Source: Flavobacterium oncorhynchi (GTDB lineage Bacteria > Bacteroidota > Bacteroidia > Flavobacteriales > Flavobacteriaceae). From it: a DNA stretch of 64,000 nucleotides. The stretch covers positions 27,443 through 91,442 of the forward strand of contig NZ_MUHA01000031.1 of assembly GCF_002217355.1 (NCBI RefSeq). Direction: 5' to 3'. The translations under genes were made by a program, and so were the position numbers. Shown here piece by piece: positions 33,759-42,345 of this stretch (position 1 is its first letter; each line of letters starts with the position of its first letter). The notes under the pieces were generated by a model. It worked only from the letters and a program-made list of their open reading frames with translations, was not told the origin of the DNA and searched no databases.

Positions 33759-34391
33759 TTATTTGATTTGTGAGAATATGTAAAACATTTCATTTGCAAT
33801 CTGCAGGCTTCTTTCCTGATATTTTTCAGCTTGCTGAGGTGTATTGTCAAACGCCTTCGGATCTTCAAAGGTTATCGGAATACGTTTTTCAGCACCGGCA
33901 ATAAACGGGCAGCCGCCATCAGCCTGGGAGCAGGTCATTATTGCGGCAAATCCGCTTTCAGGATTGAATGCATCATCATAGGTTTTTGAAAATCCGATGA
34001 CAGGATGCTCATTTTCGCTATATTTTATGGCATATACGGGATTGTTTCCATCGGAAATTACCTGAATCCTAAATCCGGAATGTTTTAAGGTTTCGGCGAC
34101 CTTCGGGAACAAAGCAGTAGCTTCCGTTCCCCCGGAATAGCAAAAGACATTTTTGATGCCATAGTAAGCTGCTGCCGTCTGTGCCCAAACTTGGGAAAGG
34201 TGGCTTCTGCGCGAATTATGGGTACATATCAGATTAAGCCTTATTTCTTCATGGGAAGTGTGCTTTTCCTGAATAAAGTCAATTAACGGCTGCAATACAG
34301 CCTTGCGCTCGACAGTTACGCTTTCGAATTTAAATGCAGTAACTACACTTTGAATTTCCTGGAAAAGATTTGTTTTTAATATCATGGTCAT
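33759..34391 (-). CDS. arsC: Thioredoxin-type arsenate reductase (LMW-PTP fold)
   Basis: A 210-residue protein in which residues 51-200 form a low-molecular-weight phosphatase fold. The P-loop is CTHNSRRS with Cys56 and Arg62, fitting CX5R(S/T). Two further cysteines, Cys154 and Cys161 in MTCSQADGGCP, keep the six-residue spacing of the redox Cys82/Cys89 relay of pI258 ArsC, so the enzyme should reduce As(V) to As(III) with thioredoxin rather than act as a phosphatase. About 45 extra residues precede the catalytic domain. It is sited directly before the ACR3 pump in transcription order. Confidence 0.93.
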   Translation of the reverse strand: MTMILKTNLFQEIQSVVTAFKFESVTVERKAVLQPLIDFIQEKHTSHEEIRLNLICTHNSRRSHLSQVWAQTAAAYYGIKNVFCYSGGTEATALFPKVAETLKHSGFRIQVISDGNNPVYAIKYSENEHPVIGFSKTYDDAFNPESGFAAIMTCSQADGGCPFIAGAEKRIPITFEDPKAFDNTPQQAEKYQERSLQIANEMFYIFSQIK

Positions 34392-34400
34392 CTTTTGAAA

Positions 34401-34874
34401 TTAACAGCATCCGCCACCAGGAGTGCAGCTATTTGATTGTTCAGTAATTGATGATAAACTTACTTTTTGCTTATCTGACGGAACTCCGCACTGATCTTGT
34501 GCAAGGCAGGCTGTCTGTTTATTCTGGAGTGTAAAGTTTTTTCCGTCAAATCCTAAATCGTATTTTCCGATTGTTGTGTCCTGATATTCGACTTCAATTT
34601 CAAAATCTTCAATACCCAATACTTTTTCAGATAGGGCAATAATGCTTAAAAGCTTGTGTGGTTTCAGCCTATGGTCTTCATCGTTTGAGTCTTCCCACAA
34701 TTGGAAGTTAACAACTGTTTCTTTTCTTACAGTACCGCCGCAATCAATAAAGTTCTTGGTAATTAGCCCCACTTCAGTCACATGGAAATTTTGCGGTACA
34801 AATGTGCCATTCGGAAGCATAAAGCTTAATGTTTCCATATCGGCAAGATGATTTTTAATTTCAGATAGTTTCAT
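34401..34874 (-). CDS. DUF6428 family protein with Cys-rich tail
   Basis: A 157-residue soluble protein commonly found between arsR and arsC in Bacteroidota. The N-terminal MKLSEIKNHLADMETLSFML and the middle DSNDEDHRLKPHKLLSIIALS are typical of DUF6428. The C-terminal third has CLAQDQCG and ends CTPGGGCC, five cysteines in a flexible tail well placed to bind As(III) or another soft metal. No enzyme motif is seen. A role as a metallochaperone or buffer between reductase and pump is a reasonable guess, not a known function. Confidence 0.8.
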   Translation of the reverse strand: MKLSEIKNHLADMETLSFMLPNGTFVPQNFHVTEVGLITKNFIDCGGTVRKETVVNFQLWEDSNDEDHRLKPHKLLSIIALSEKVLGIEDFEIEVEYQDTTIGKYDLGFDGKNFTLQNKQTACLAQDQCGVPSDKQKVSLSSITEQSNSCTPGGGCC

Positions 34875-34904
34875 TTTTCTTATTTTTTAATGTTTAATCG
34901 ATTT

Positions 34905-35237
34905 TTAACAGCACTCGCTTCTTTTCTTTTCCAATCGTTCAGTAATATCCTGGAAGAAGCCTTTGATTTTTTCAAATCCCGGTTCATTGATGCAATAGCA
35001 GATTGCATTGCCTTCAATATTTCCCTTAATAAGTCCTGCGTTTTTCAGTTCCTTCAAGTGCTGTGAAACTGTAGGTTGGGCCAAAGGCAGCTCGTTGACA
35101 ATATCTCCGCAGATGCAAGCGTCAACTTTCAATATGTATTCAATTATCGCTATACGGGCGGGATGCCCTAAAGCTTTCGCCAGAATGGCAAGGTCGTTCT
35201 GCTGGTCTGTAAAGTGATCTGTTTTAGTTGCTCCCAT
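34905..35237 (-). CDS. arsR: ArsR-family metalloregulator
   Basis: A 110-residue winged-helix repressor. The start at 35237 (MGATKTDHFTDQ) is preferred over 35282, which would put the start codon upstream of the operator-like palindrome. The HTH recognition helix is LAQPTVSQHLKELKNAGLI. The As(III)-sensing cysteines are in DACICGD of helix alpha3, and the protein ends SECC, which may add ligands. It heads the operon and is predicted to repress it until arsenite binds. Confidence 0.95.
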   Translation of the reverse strand: MGATKTDHFTDQQNDLAILAKALGHPARIAIIEYILKVDACICGDIVNELPLAQPTVSQHLKELKNAGLIKGNIEGNAICYCINEPGFEKIKGFFQDITERLEKKRSECC

Positions 35238-35238
35238 T

Positions 35239-35282
35239 GTAATATATTTATATTGCAATATTACGATAATATAATTAAACAA
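35239..35282 (-). promoter_or_regulatory. arsR promoter with overlapping operator-like palindrome
   Basis: GTAATAT (35239-35245) and ATATTAC (35258-35264) form an inverted repeat with a 12-base spacer just ahead of the arsR start. On the minus strand the near-consensus -7 box TAATATTG (35263-35256) overlaps the right arm, and a TTG (35282-35280) lies 16 bases upstream of it. A repressor bound here would block RNA polymerase. Confidence 0.55.
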
Positions 35283-35488
35283 AAAAATGTTTTAATATTT
35301 TTTGTTTAATAGGATAATGAAAAGTTTAAATCCAGACTATGCACTTAATTTGACAAAATGTTAAAAACAGAAATGAATTCTCAATTTATATATCATCAGT
35401 TCGTAACTTTCTTATTTTATATACATTTTGGCGAAGAACAGTGCATTATTCTCTTTATCTTAGCTAGTCAATAAAACACTAAAAACGT

Positions 35489-36427
35489 ATGGGAGAATGG
35501 TCAAAAACAGTCGGCGAAAAAGGCGAAAAGGTAGTCGACTTTTTCTTTAAGGATATACTCGGATATAATTCTGTTACTTCCAATGAGACAATAAACTGTA
35601 TTAAAGGGACAAAACATAAATCTAAGGCGTCTAAAGGGGATAAAACTACTCATGGTATTGATGCGCTGATAAGTAGTAAAAGCCCTCTTGAAGATCAGTT
35701 GCTGGATATAGTTGTCGTATCATCAAAATACACTGCAGACGAGTACCCCAACAGCCCGAAGGCAAAATTTAAAGAGCACTTCGAAGATTTGGCGTTTACC
35801 CTTGAATGCTTCAAGAATTCTAAACTGTATTCCGAAACAAACTATAAATTTAGCGGAATAACCAGAACAGAAATTACAGGAATTTTAGTATGGCTATCGG
35901 ACAAGAGCCCGGAAGACTACGAACTTATTCCTAAAATTGCCAATATGCAAATTGATGCTGATCTTATTTTCGACAAGATTATTGTAATAGACAACAATCG
36001 AATGGATTTTCTACATCAAACAATTTTTAGGGCGAAGGAAGTATACGGTGTAGATAATGTTAAATTTGTTTATCACAATACTAGCCTCAATATCATCGGC
36101 TTAAACTCTATAAGCTACGGCGATGTTATGCCTGTACAATACATCTTTTCAAATATTATTCCATTGAGAATTGAAAAAGGAGGCGATGTGGAATTTCTTA
36201 TATTTTGTAAAGATAGTTTTTCAAAAGATAATCTATCTAAACTTCTTTCTTTTGCAAAGAGTTTCGATCATTTAGCCTCAGCGAAGAAAACAATTTTATC
36301 TTTCCCTGATTACAATGAATTACACCACAAAGGCATTATTGAGGGCGAATTGTCAAAATTTCCGAAATACACCTTTAATCAAAACTTTTTAGTAAGTAAG
36401 TATCCATCAGATTTTAGAAATAGTTAA
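35489..36427 (+). CDS. GapS4a-like putative defence nuclease
   Basis: A 312-residue soluble protein opening MGEWSKTVGEKGEKVVDFFF. Residues 1-90 look like a PD-(D/E)xK-type nuclease core: an N-terminal helix with Glu, then THGIDALI with the likely metal Asp, and a strand DIVVVSSKYT whose Lys occupies the ExK position, with Ser instead of Glu/Asp. The following helix YPNSPKAKFKEHFEDLAFTLECF is well conserved in my memory of GapS4a proteins. The second gene follows after three bases and resembles GapS4b. GAPS4 was described as a two-gene anti-phage system. Assignment is from recalled family features and needs a profile search. Confidence 0.62.
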   Translation: MGEWSKTVGEKGEKVVDFFFKDILGYNSVTSNETINCIKGTKHKSKASKGDKTTHGIDALISSKSPLEDQLLDIVVVSSKYTADEYPNSPKAKFKEHFEDLAFTLECFKNSKLYSETNYKFSGITRTEITGILVWLSDKSPEDYELIPKIANMQIDADLIFDKIIVIDNNRMDFLHQTIFRAKEVYGVDNVKFVYHNTSLNIIGLNSISYGDVMPVQYIFSNIIPLRIEKGGDVEFLIFCKDSFSKDNLSKLLSFAKSFDHLASAKKTILSFPDYNELHHKGIIEGELSKFPKYTFNQNFLVSKYPSDFRNS

Positions 36428-36430
36428 AAA

Positions 36431-37534
36431 ATGGAAAAAGATTTTTTGCCACAAGGCGACCATATAAGACAGCTCCTCGTTAACGCGAGCATTTCAACGA
36501 CCAATATTAACAGTTTGCTTCGAGATAAAGGGGTTTTTCTAGGTCACATAGAGAAGAATAATTCAATCCCGTTATTGATGAAAACTCTGGTAAGTCCTGA
36601 AGATTTTCGCGATTTACATGAGGCGCAAAAGAAGAAAGAGGATACTATTAAATTCAGAACTGCAACTATTAAATGTACTTCAGATTTCGATTTAACAAAT
36701 ATTTTTTCTGCCCCAATGGATCTTGCTGCAAAAATTAAAGAGGCACATAAGTATGAGCCAAATTTTAAGCTTTTAGGAACTCCGACATTCTATATAGAGG
36801 ATGAGACGGCCATTTTCGATTACAAAATCGAACGTGATAACTTTCTTGAGAACTGGACCAGCAACAAGACCGAACATTCGGGAAAGGTTTTTGTTAAAAA
36901 ATCAAAAGAAGGGAATCTCGAATTGTCAGTCGAACAGAACTCAACTTCAAAAGAAACTATTTTGATAAACGAGCTAATTGTAGGTGAGGTAAAAAAACTT
37001 CTCAAGGACCAAAGCTTCATCAATCCAGGTGATGATTTTATTCGTATTAAGTTTAAGGATTTTACAAACGCACAGAGGATTCAGTTTTTCTACTCCTTTA
37101 CAAAAGACTTCTGCATTTATTTAAAATTTCAATCAATAACAGATATAGATCTTTATCTTGATGAAGAACAAGAATCTCATGCAGATATCAAAGCTTTGGT
37201 TGATGAAATTGACTCATTAAAAATAAACGGGCGTGGCCTTCAAAATAACCCTTTACTGAAAAACAATCTTTATCATGACAAGCTAATCGTTGCATCAATA
37301 TCTCTTAAGTATAGTTTTGATATCAGGGGCGTTAAAGGTACCGCTAATCTTGTAATCGCATTCCCAGACTATATTACAAAAAGATCAAGTGATGCAGAAC
37401 TACAGATTTCACTTAATTTTACGATTGAAAAAGAACATAAGAGGATGACAACCGAAACTAAGTTAAGAAAAGAACTTTATGCTTTCGTTGAGAAACACAA
37501 AATTACAAACTATTCACAATTTAAAACACCATAA
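36431..37534 (+). CDS. GapS4b-like putative defence protein
   Basis: A 367-residue soluble protein with no signal peptide or membrane helix. Its N-terminal block FLPQGDHIRQLLVNASISTT, followed by LLRDKGVFLG and IPLLMKTLVSPEDF, resembles the start of GapS4b proteins, where it looks like a small helical recognition domain. The rest is a mixed alpha/beta region with no catalytic motif I can recognise. The gap of three bases to the GapS4a-like gene and a terminator straight after its stop define a two-gene operon. Its function in the system is unknown. Confidence 0.6.
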   Translation: MEKDFLPQGDHIRQLLVNASISTTNINSLLRDKGVFLGHIEKNNSIPLLMKTLVSPEDFRDLHEAQKKKEDTIKFRTATIKCTSDFDLTNIFSAPMDLAAKIKEAHKYEPNFKLLGTPTFYIEDETAIFDYKIERDNFLENWTSNKTEHSGKVFVKKSKEGNLELSVEQNSTSKETILINELIVGEVKKLLKDQSFINPGDDFIRIKFKDFTNAQRIQFFYSFTKDFCIYLKFQSITDIDLYLDEEQESHADIKALVDEIDSLKINGRGLQNNPLLKNNLYHDKLIVASISLKYSFDIRGVKGTANLVIAFPDYITKRSSDAELQISLNFTIEKEHKRMTTETKLRKELYAFVEKHKITNYSQFKTP

Positions 37535-37563
37535 GTTGTATAGAAATGAATTGCTACAATGTA

Positions 37564-37590
37564 AACTCTCATCTAAGGTGGGAGTTTTTT
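37564..37590 (+). terminator. Intrinsic terminator after the GAPS4-like pair
   Basis: AACTCTCA and TGGGAGTT pair (one G-U) around a seven-base loop, followed by T6, 30 bases after the stop codon. It separates the pair from the next defence gene. Confidence 0.8.
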
Positions 37591-37667
37591 ATAGCATACC
37601 CAATTCTTAGTTTAATGGTAAACGCAAAAGAATTATTTGAATTTAAATATTTACAATACTAAAAGCT

Positions 37668-38990
37668 ATGGGAAGTTTTTGCGCATTAACATTAAATGGT
37701 TATGAAATAGATCAGTCTAAAAGCTACATCAGTACGTTTTGGTCATGTTTTTTTAATGAAGATGACCGACGAAGTCGTTCTGTTCCCTACGATCTTTATT
37801 ATACACAACCTATTACAGATAATAATAATGTGCCTACCTTTGAGTATTCGGCTTCTGTTGATACAATGAAGCTGCGCCTTGAAATCATGGGTTATACTTT
37901 AGATAAAGTTAAACTTAAATATGCTGATGGTATTGAGATTGCTTTAAAAAGTAGGCAGCAATACAATGCTGAACTATTTAATACAGTTGAAAATAGTGAT
38001 GAAAAACACCTCAATATTTTAAAGAATGGTGGATTTGAATACTGGTTAAAATTAATTAAGTATATTTTTGATAACAAAATTACCAACTTTAGCGATAACC
38101 TCGAGCTACATGACGATATCTACAGCTTTATTCTTGATTATAATGATGTTGACGAAGACTTGTATTTAGGTTACCCGAATATCGGTATAGGTTACTTTCT
38201 TCGGGGAGCTTTGGAAGCTGTAGAACCTCGTTCAGAATTAATTTTAGACATAACCTCTGTGGTTGATTCGGGATATTACAAAGAGGATGAGCCTGTTTGT
38301 GCAAGCACCGCACAGATGTATCTTGATTCTACTTTACCATTCCAAAAAATCATAATCCTTACCGAAGGTTCTTCTGATAGTAAGATACTTAGTAAAGCTT
38401 TGAAATTACTCTATCCCAAGGTGTATAGCTACTTTTCATTTCTGGATTTTGACACCTATAAAGCAGAGGGCGGATCAGCTATGCTTGAAAAAACAGTCAA
38501 ATCTTTTGCAGCGGCTGGAATCAGCAATAAAATTATAGCGTTATTTGATTATGATGCTGCAGGTGTAGCAGCGACTGAACGCTTAAAAAAAAGAAAATTC
38601 CCTAGCAATTTTAGAGTAATAACTTTGCCAGCAATTGAACTTGCAAATAACTACCCAACCATTGGACCAGATGGAATAATATATGAAAATGTCAATGGAC
38701 GTGCATGTAGCATTGAAATGTACTTAGGCATTGATATTTTGACTGGCGCGAATAACACGTTGGTTCCTGTTAAATGGAAAAATATTGAAGCGCAAATAAA
38801 TACTTGCCAAGGAGAGATTTCCCGTAAAGCTGAATTGCAAAAAAAATACTTAAAAGAAATACGCGTCGCCATAGCAAATGGCTCGCTTCAATCCGATCAT
38901 GATTGGACAGGTTTAATATCGGTATTAGACAGAATTTTTGTTGTTGCATCTAGTATTGATCATGCACCAACATACCTGAATTATCGATAA
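37668..38990 (+). CDS. HEPN/Toprim-associated domain protein, putative single-gene defence
   Basis: A 440-residue protein. The first 200 residues match the HEPN/Toprim-associated N-terminal domain (MGSFCALTLNGYEI, PRSELILDITSVVDSGYY). Residues from about 228 form a Toprim domain: ILTEGSSD with Glu233 and ALFDYDAAG with Asp294 and Asp296, the metal-binding acidic set of Toprim nucleases. The rest (300-440) includes a helical region ending YLNYR. Such proteins were predicted from comparative genomics to be nucleases in conflict systems. The target, DNA or RNA, is unknown. It stands alone between two other defence loci with its own upstream gap. Confidence 0.7.
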   Translation: MGSFCALTLNGYEIDQSKSYISTFWSCFFNEDDRRSRSVPYDLYYTQPITDNNNVPTFEYSASVDTMKLRLEIMGYTLDKVKLKYADGIEIALKSRQQYNAELFNTVENSDEKHLNILKNGGFEYWLKLIKYIFDNKITNFSDNLELHDDIYSFILDYNDVDEDLYLGYPNIGIGYFLRGALEAVEPRSELILDITSVVDSGYYKEDEPVCASTAQMYLDSTLPFQKIIILTEGSSDSKILSKALKLLYPKVYSYFSFLDFDTYKAEGGSAMLEKTVKSFAAAGISNKIIALFDYDAAGVAATERLKKRKFPSNFRVITLPAIELANNYPTIGPDGIIYENVNGRACSIEMYLGIDILTGANNTLVPVKWKNIEAQINTCQGEISRKAELQKKYLKEIRVAIANGSLQSDHDWTGLISVLDRIFVVASSIDHAPTYLNYR

Positions 38991-39225
38991 TCCTATTATT
39001 TTTTAAATATAAATGTGAAGCAAGATATACTTAAAATTGATGCTAAAGTGGCATAAATATTAATAGTTTTCGTGTAATTTTTATTTAGATCCCCTTTGCT
39101 GAAAACATTTATGTTAATATTCTGCATACGAATAGTTGATAAATTGAAAGTTTTTGAAAGGTAAAAGAGTTAAAAAAACTTAACTTTACCAACTATTACA
39201 TATGATTTATAATTTGAGTGGATAG

Positions 39226-41124
39226 ATGGCAAAAAAAGAAGTATTGACAGATTTGTGGGTTTATGAAATGCTTAAAGAAGCGAATGTTAATTTGCACCCA
39301 CAAGGAAGCAACATTAAAGATATTGACAATGCTTTAAAATCAGCTTCAAAAGCAGGTACAGGAAAAGTTGGTTTTCCCGAATATTGCGGAGTTGTCAAAG
39401 ACTTTGTTTTAATTATCGAAAATAAATCAGATGTTTCACTTCATGTAAGGCGAAATGAAAAGGACTTAATATGCAATGAAATTGCGAGCGTAAAGAATTA
39501 TGCTGTAAATGGAGCTTTATTTTATGGCAAACATTTAGCTCAGAAAACAACCTATAAAAAATTCATAGTTTTTGGAGTTTCAGGAAATGAGAAAAGACAT
39601 AAAATAACGCCTATATTTATAGATGAAAGAGGAGGTTATAAAGAACTTGACGACGTAGAAACGTTTACTCTTTTCAATGAAAAAAATATTGATGAATATT
39701 ACACTAAAAATATTCTCAAAGAGCAGACACCTGAAGACAAAACCACAGAAGAAATTCTCAGGGATGCCAAGAATCTTCACGAAGATTTAAGAAACTATGG
39801 TAGTATTCAGGACAAAGATAAGCCATTAATAGTTTCAGGGATTCTTTTGGCATTACGGGAGATGGAACATAAAGGTTTCAGTATTGATAGCCTTGTAGGT
39901 GATCAAACAACAACGGATGGTGAAAAAATTTATGAAGCTGTTGAAAAAAACTTAAAAAGAGCCAATGTTTCACCTCAAGTAAAAAAGGATAAATTACTTA
40001 GCCAGTTTTTGGTAATAAAAGATACCAAAGCCATTAACGAAGAAAACGAATATTTAAAGAAAACTCCTTTAAAGCACTTTACAGAGTTTTTATACGAGAA
40101 CATTTATAAAAACATTAAATACATACAGTCTGCTGAAGATTATTTGGGAAGATTTTATGGGGAATTTATGTCGTATTCTGGCGGCGATGGTCAATCATTA
40201 GGTATTGTATTAACACCAAAGCATGTTACCGAGTTGTTTTGTGACTTGGTAGAATTAAAACCTTCGGATTCAATTTTAGACCCTTGCTGCGGAACAGCAG
40301 GTTTTTTAATCGCATCTATGCATAATATGTTACAAAAAACGGATAATCCGGAAGAGCAAAAAAATATTAGGAAAAACCAGTTGCATGGTTTAGAACTACA
40401 ACCTTATATGTTTACTATTGCTACCACAAACATGATTTTGCGTGGCGATGGGAAAAGTAATCTTGAACAAGAAGACTTTTTAAAATTTAACTCGTCCTTA
40501 TTACAGGAAAAAGGTTGTACAATTGGAATGATGAATCCACCTTACTCAATGGGGAGCAAAAACAATACGAATTTATACGAGATCAATTTTACTGAACATT
40601 TACTAAATTCTATCGTTCAAGATGGTAAAGTAATTGTAATTGTTCCTCAATCTTCTATGACAGGTAAAACTAAGGAAGAACAGGCAATAAAAGAAAATAT
40701 TTTAAAACATCACACTTTGGAAGGGGTGATTACGTTAAATAAAAATACGTTCTATGGAGTAGGAACAAATCCCTGTATTGCAGTTTTTACTGCAGGTGTT
40801 CCACATTACAAAGACAAGAAAGTAAAGTTTATTAACTTTGAAAAAGATGGATTTGAAGTCCAAAAACATAGAGGTCTTGTTGAGACCATCCACGCTAAAG
40901 ATAAAAAACAACATTTATTAGATGTATGGTTTAACCGAATTGAAGCCGAAACGAAATTTTGCGTAAAAACTACTATTGAGCCTGAAGATGAATGGTTGCA
41001 TTCATTTTACTATTTCAATGATGAAATTCCTAATGCAGATGACTTTGAAAAGACCATCGCAAACTATCTAACATTTGAATTAAATATGGTTTTGCAAGGC
41101 AAACAATATTTATTTGATAACTAA
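39226..41124 (+). CDS. BcgI-like restriction-modification subunit A (nuclease-methyltransferase)
   Basis: A 632-residue fusion. Residues 45-110 hold a PD-(D/E)xK nuclease site (Asp59 in VVKDF, Glu65-Asn-Lys67 in IIENKSD). Residues 280-560 are a gamma-class N6-adenine methyltransferase with SAM motif DPCCGTAGFLIA (from Asp352) and catalytic NPPY (Asn437). The architecture and length nearly equal the BcgI A subunit (about 637 residues), and a specificity gene follows. The holoenzyme would methylate adenines in a bipartite site and cut unmodified DNA, possibly on both sides. The recognition sequence cannot be predicted. Confidence 0.85.
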   Translation: MAKKEVLTDLWVYEMLKEANVNLHPQGSNIKDIDNALKSASKAGTGKVGFPEYCGVVKDFVLIIENKSDVSLHVRRNEKDLICNEIASVKNYAVNGALFYGKHLAQKTTYKKFIVFGVSGNEKRHKITPIFIDERGGYKELDDVETFTLFNEKNIDEYYTKNILKEQTPEDKTTEEILRDAKNLHEDLRNYGSIQDKDKPLIVSGILLALREMEHKGFSIDSLVGDQTTTDGEKIYEAVEKNLKRANVSPQVKKDKLLSQFLVIKDTKAINEENEYLKKTPLKHFTEFLYENIYKNIKYIQSAEDYLGRFYGEFMSYSGGDGQSLGIVLTPKHVTELFCDLVELKPSDSILDPCCGTAGFLIASMHNMLQKTDNPEEQKNIRKNQLHGLELQPYMFTIATTNMILRGDGKSNLEQEDFLKFNSSLLQEKGCTIGMMNPPYSMGSKNNTNLYEINFTEHLLNSIVQDGKVIVIVPQSSMTGKTKEEQAIKENILKHHTLEGVITLNKNTFYGVGTNPCIAVFTAGVPHYKDKKVKFINFEKDGFEVQKHRGLVETIHAKDKKQHLLDVWFNRIEAETKFCVKTTIEPEDEWLHSFYYFNDEIPNADDFEKTIANYLTFELNMVLQGKQYLFDN

Positions 41125-42190
41125 TAACCTTATTAGAATGGACTTAAGAGATATTAAGTGGAGTGAATTCAATTTAAACGAAATTTTTCCAAGTATTCAA
41201 AGAGGAAAACGATTAAAAAAGGATGACCATAAAGCAGGTAATCAACCTTACATTTCATCAACTGCTTTAAATAATGGTGTTGATGGTTTTATTGGAAATA
41301 CAGAAAATGTAAGAAAATTTGAAAAGTGTTTAACAATTGCTAATAGTGGTAGTGTAGGTGCAACCTTTTTTCAGCCATTTTCATTTGTAGCTAGTGATCA
41401 CGTTACCAAACTTGAGAATAAAGATTTTAGTAAAAACGTTTACTTATTTATATCAAGTATTGCAAAAAGACTAAATGAGAAATATGGTTTTAATAGGGAA
41501 ATAAACGACAAAAGAATTCAAAGAGAAAAAATTTTGTTGCCTGTAAATTCCAAAGGTAAACCTGATTATGCTTTTATGGAAAAGTATATAGAGTTTAAAA
41601 TGCATGAAAAAAACAAACAAATTGAAAATTACATTACTAAAAAATTAGAACAAGTAAAAGATTTCAAGGAGGTTGAGACACTTAATGAAAAAGAGTGGGG
41701 AGAATTTTTTATTGAAGATGTTTTTAACATAAAGGCTGGTAAAAGACTGACAAAAGCGGATATGTTTAAGGGTGAAACCCCATTTATTGGTGCATCTGAT
41801 TCAAATAATGGGATTACAAACTTTGTCTCAAATATCAATTCTTCTTTAGATTCGAATGTTTTAGGAGTAAACTACAACGGAAGTGTTGTAGAAAACTTTT
41901 ATCATCCTTACAAAGCTATATTTTCTGATGATGTAAAAAGATTAAGCCTAAAAGAAGTAAAAGGAAATGAATTTTTATATTTGTTCATAAAAACAAGTAT
42001 TTTAAACCAAAAGTCCAAGTTTCAATATGCCTATAAGTTTAATGAAACCCGAATGTTAAGACAAAAGTTATTATTTCCGATAAATAAAAAAGGGCATATC
42101 GACTATGACTATATGGAAAACTACATAAAGAAAATAGAATACGAGAAACTCACAAACTACATTAAGGTAAAAACCGCTAAGGACCAATAA
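41114..42190 (+). CDS. BcgI-like restriction-modification specificity subunit
   Basis: A 358-residue protein with two tandem target-recognition domains: residues 10-190 (starting SEFNLNEIFPSIQRGKRLKK, with NQPYISSTALNNGVDGFIGN) and 195-358 (EWGEFFIEDVFNIKAGKRLT, with ETPFIGASDSNNGITNF). Each ends in a helical segment containing KLLFP or ILLPV followed by Y(A/D)YME. The two halves should read the two parts of a split recognition site. The start at 41114 overlaps the upstream gene by 11 bases. ATG at 41138 (MDLRDIKW) is an equally good alternative lying just after its stop. Confidence 0.88.
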   Translation: MITNNLIRMDLRDIKWSEFNLNEIFPSIQRGKRLKKDDHKAGNQPYISSTALNNGVDGFIGNTENVRKFEKCLTIANSGSVGATFFQPFSFVASDHVTKLENKDFSKNVYLFISSIAKRLNEKYGFNREINDKRIQREKILLPVNSKGKPDYAFMEKYIEFKMHEKNKQIENYITKKLEQVKDFKEVETLNEKEWGEFFIEDVFNIKAGKRLTKADMFKGETPFIGASDSNNGITNFVSNINSSLDSNVLGVNYNGSVVENFYHPYKAIFSDDVKRLSLKEVKGNEFLYLFIKTSILNQKSKFQYAYKFNETRMLRQKLLFPINKKGHIDYDYMENYIKKIEYEKLTNYIKVKTAKDQ

Positions 42191-42345
42191 CGAAGACACT
42201 ATATAATAATTTTTTTTTGCTTGTGATCGTATCTAGGATAAGTAGGCTTTTCAATTTTTTACTTTTAAAAATGCTTGTCTTCACAAAATAGAATTAAAAT
42301 GGAGACTTTCTCTAACGGTTATGTACTTTTATCATGAACAACTAC

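Noticed and set aside
35283..35488. Possible promoter for the GAPS4-like pair
   Set aside because: Only approximate matches to TAnnTTTG were seen (for example near TATACATTTTGG), with one base extra, so no box is called.
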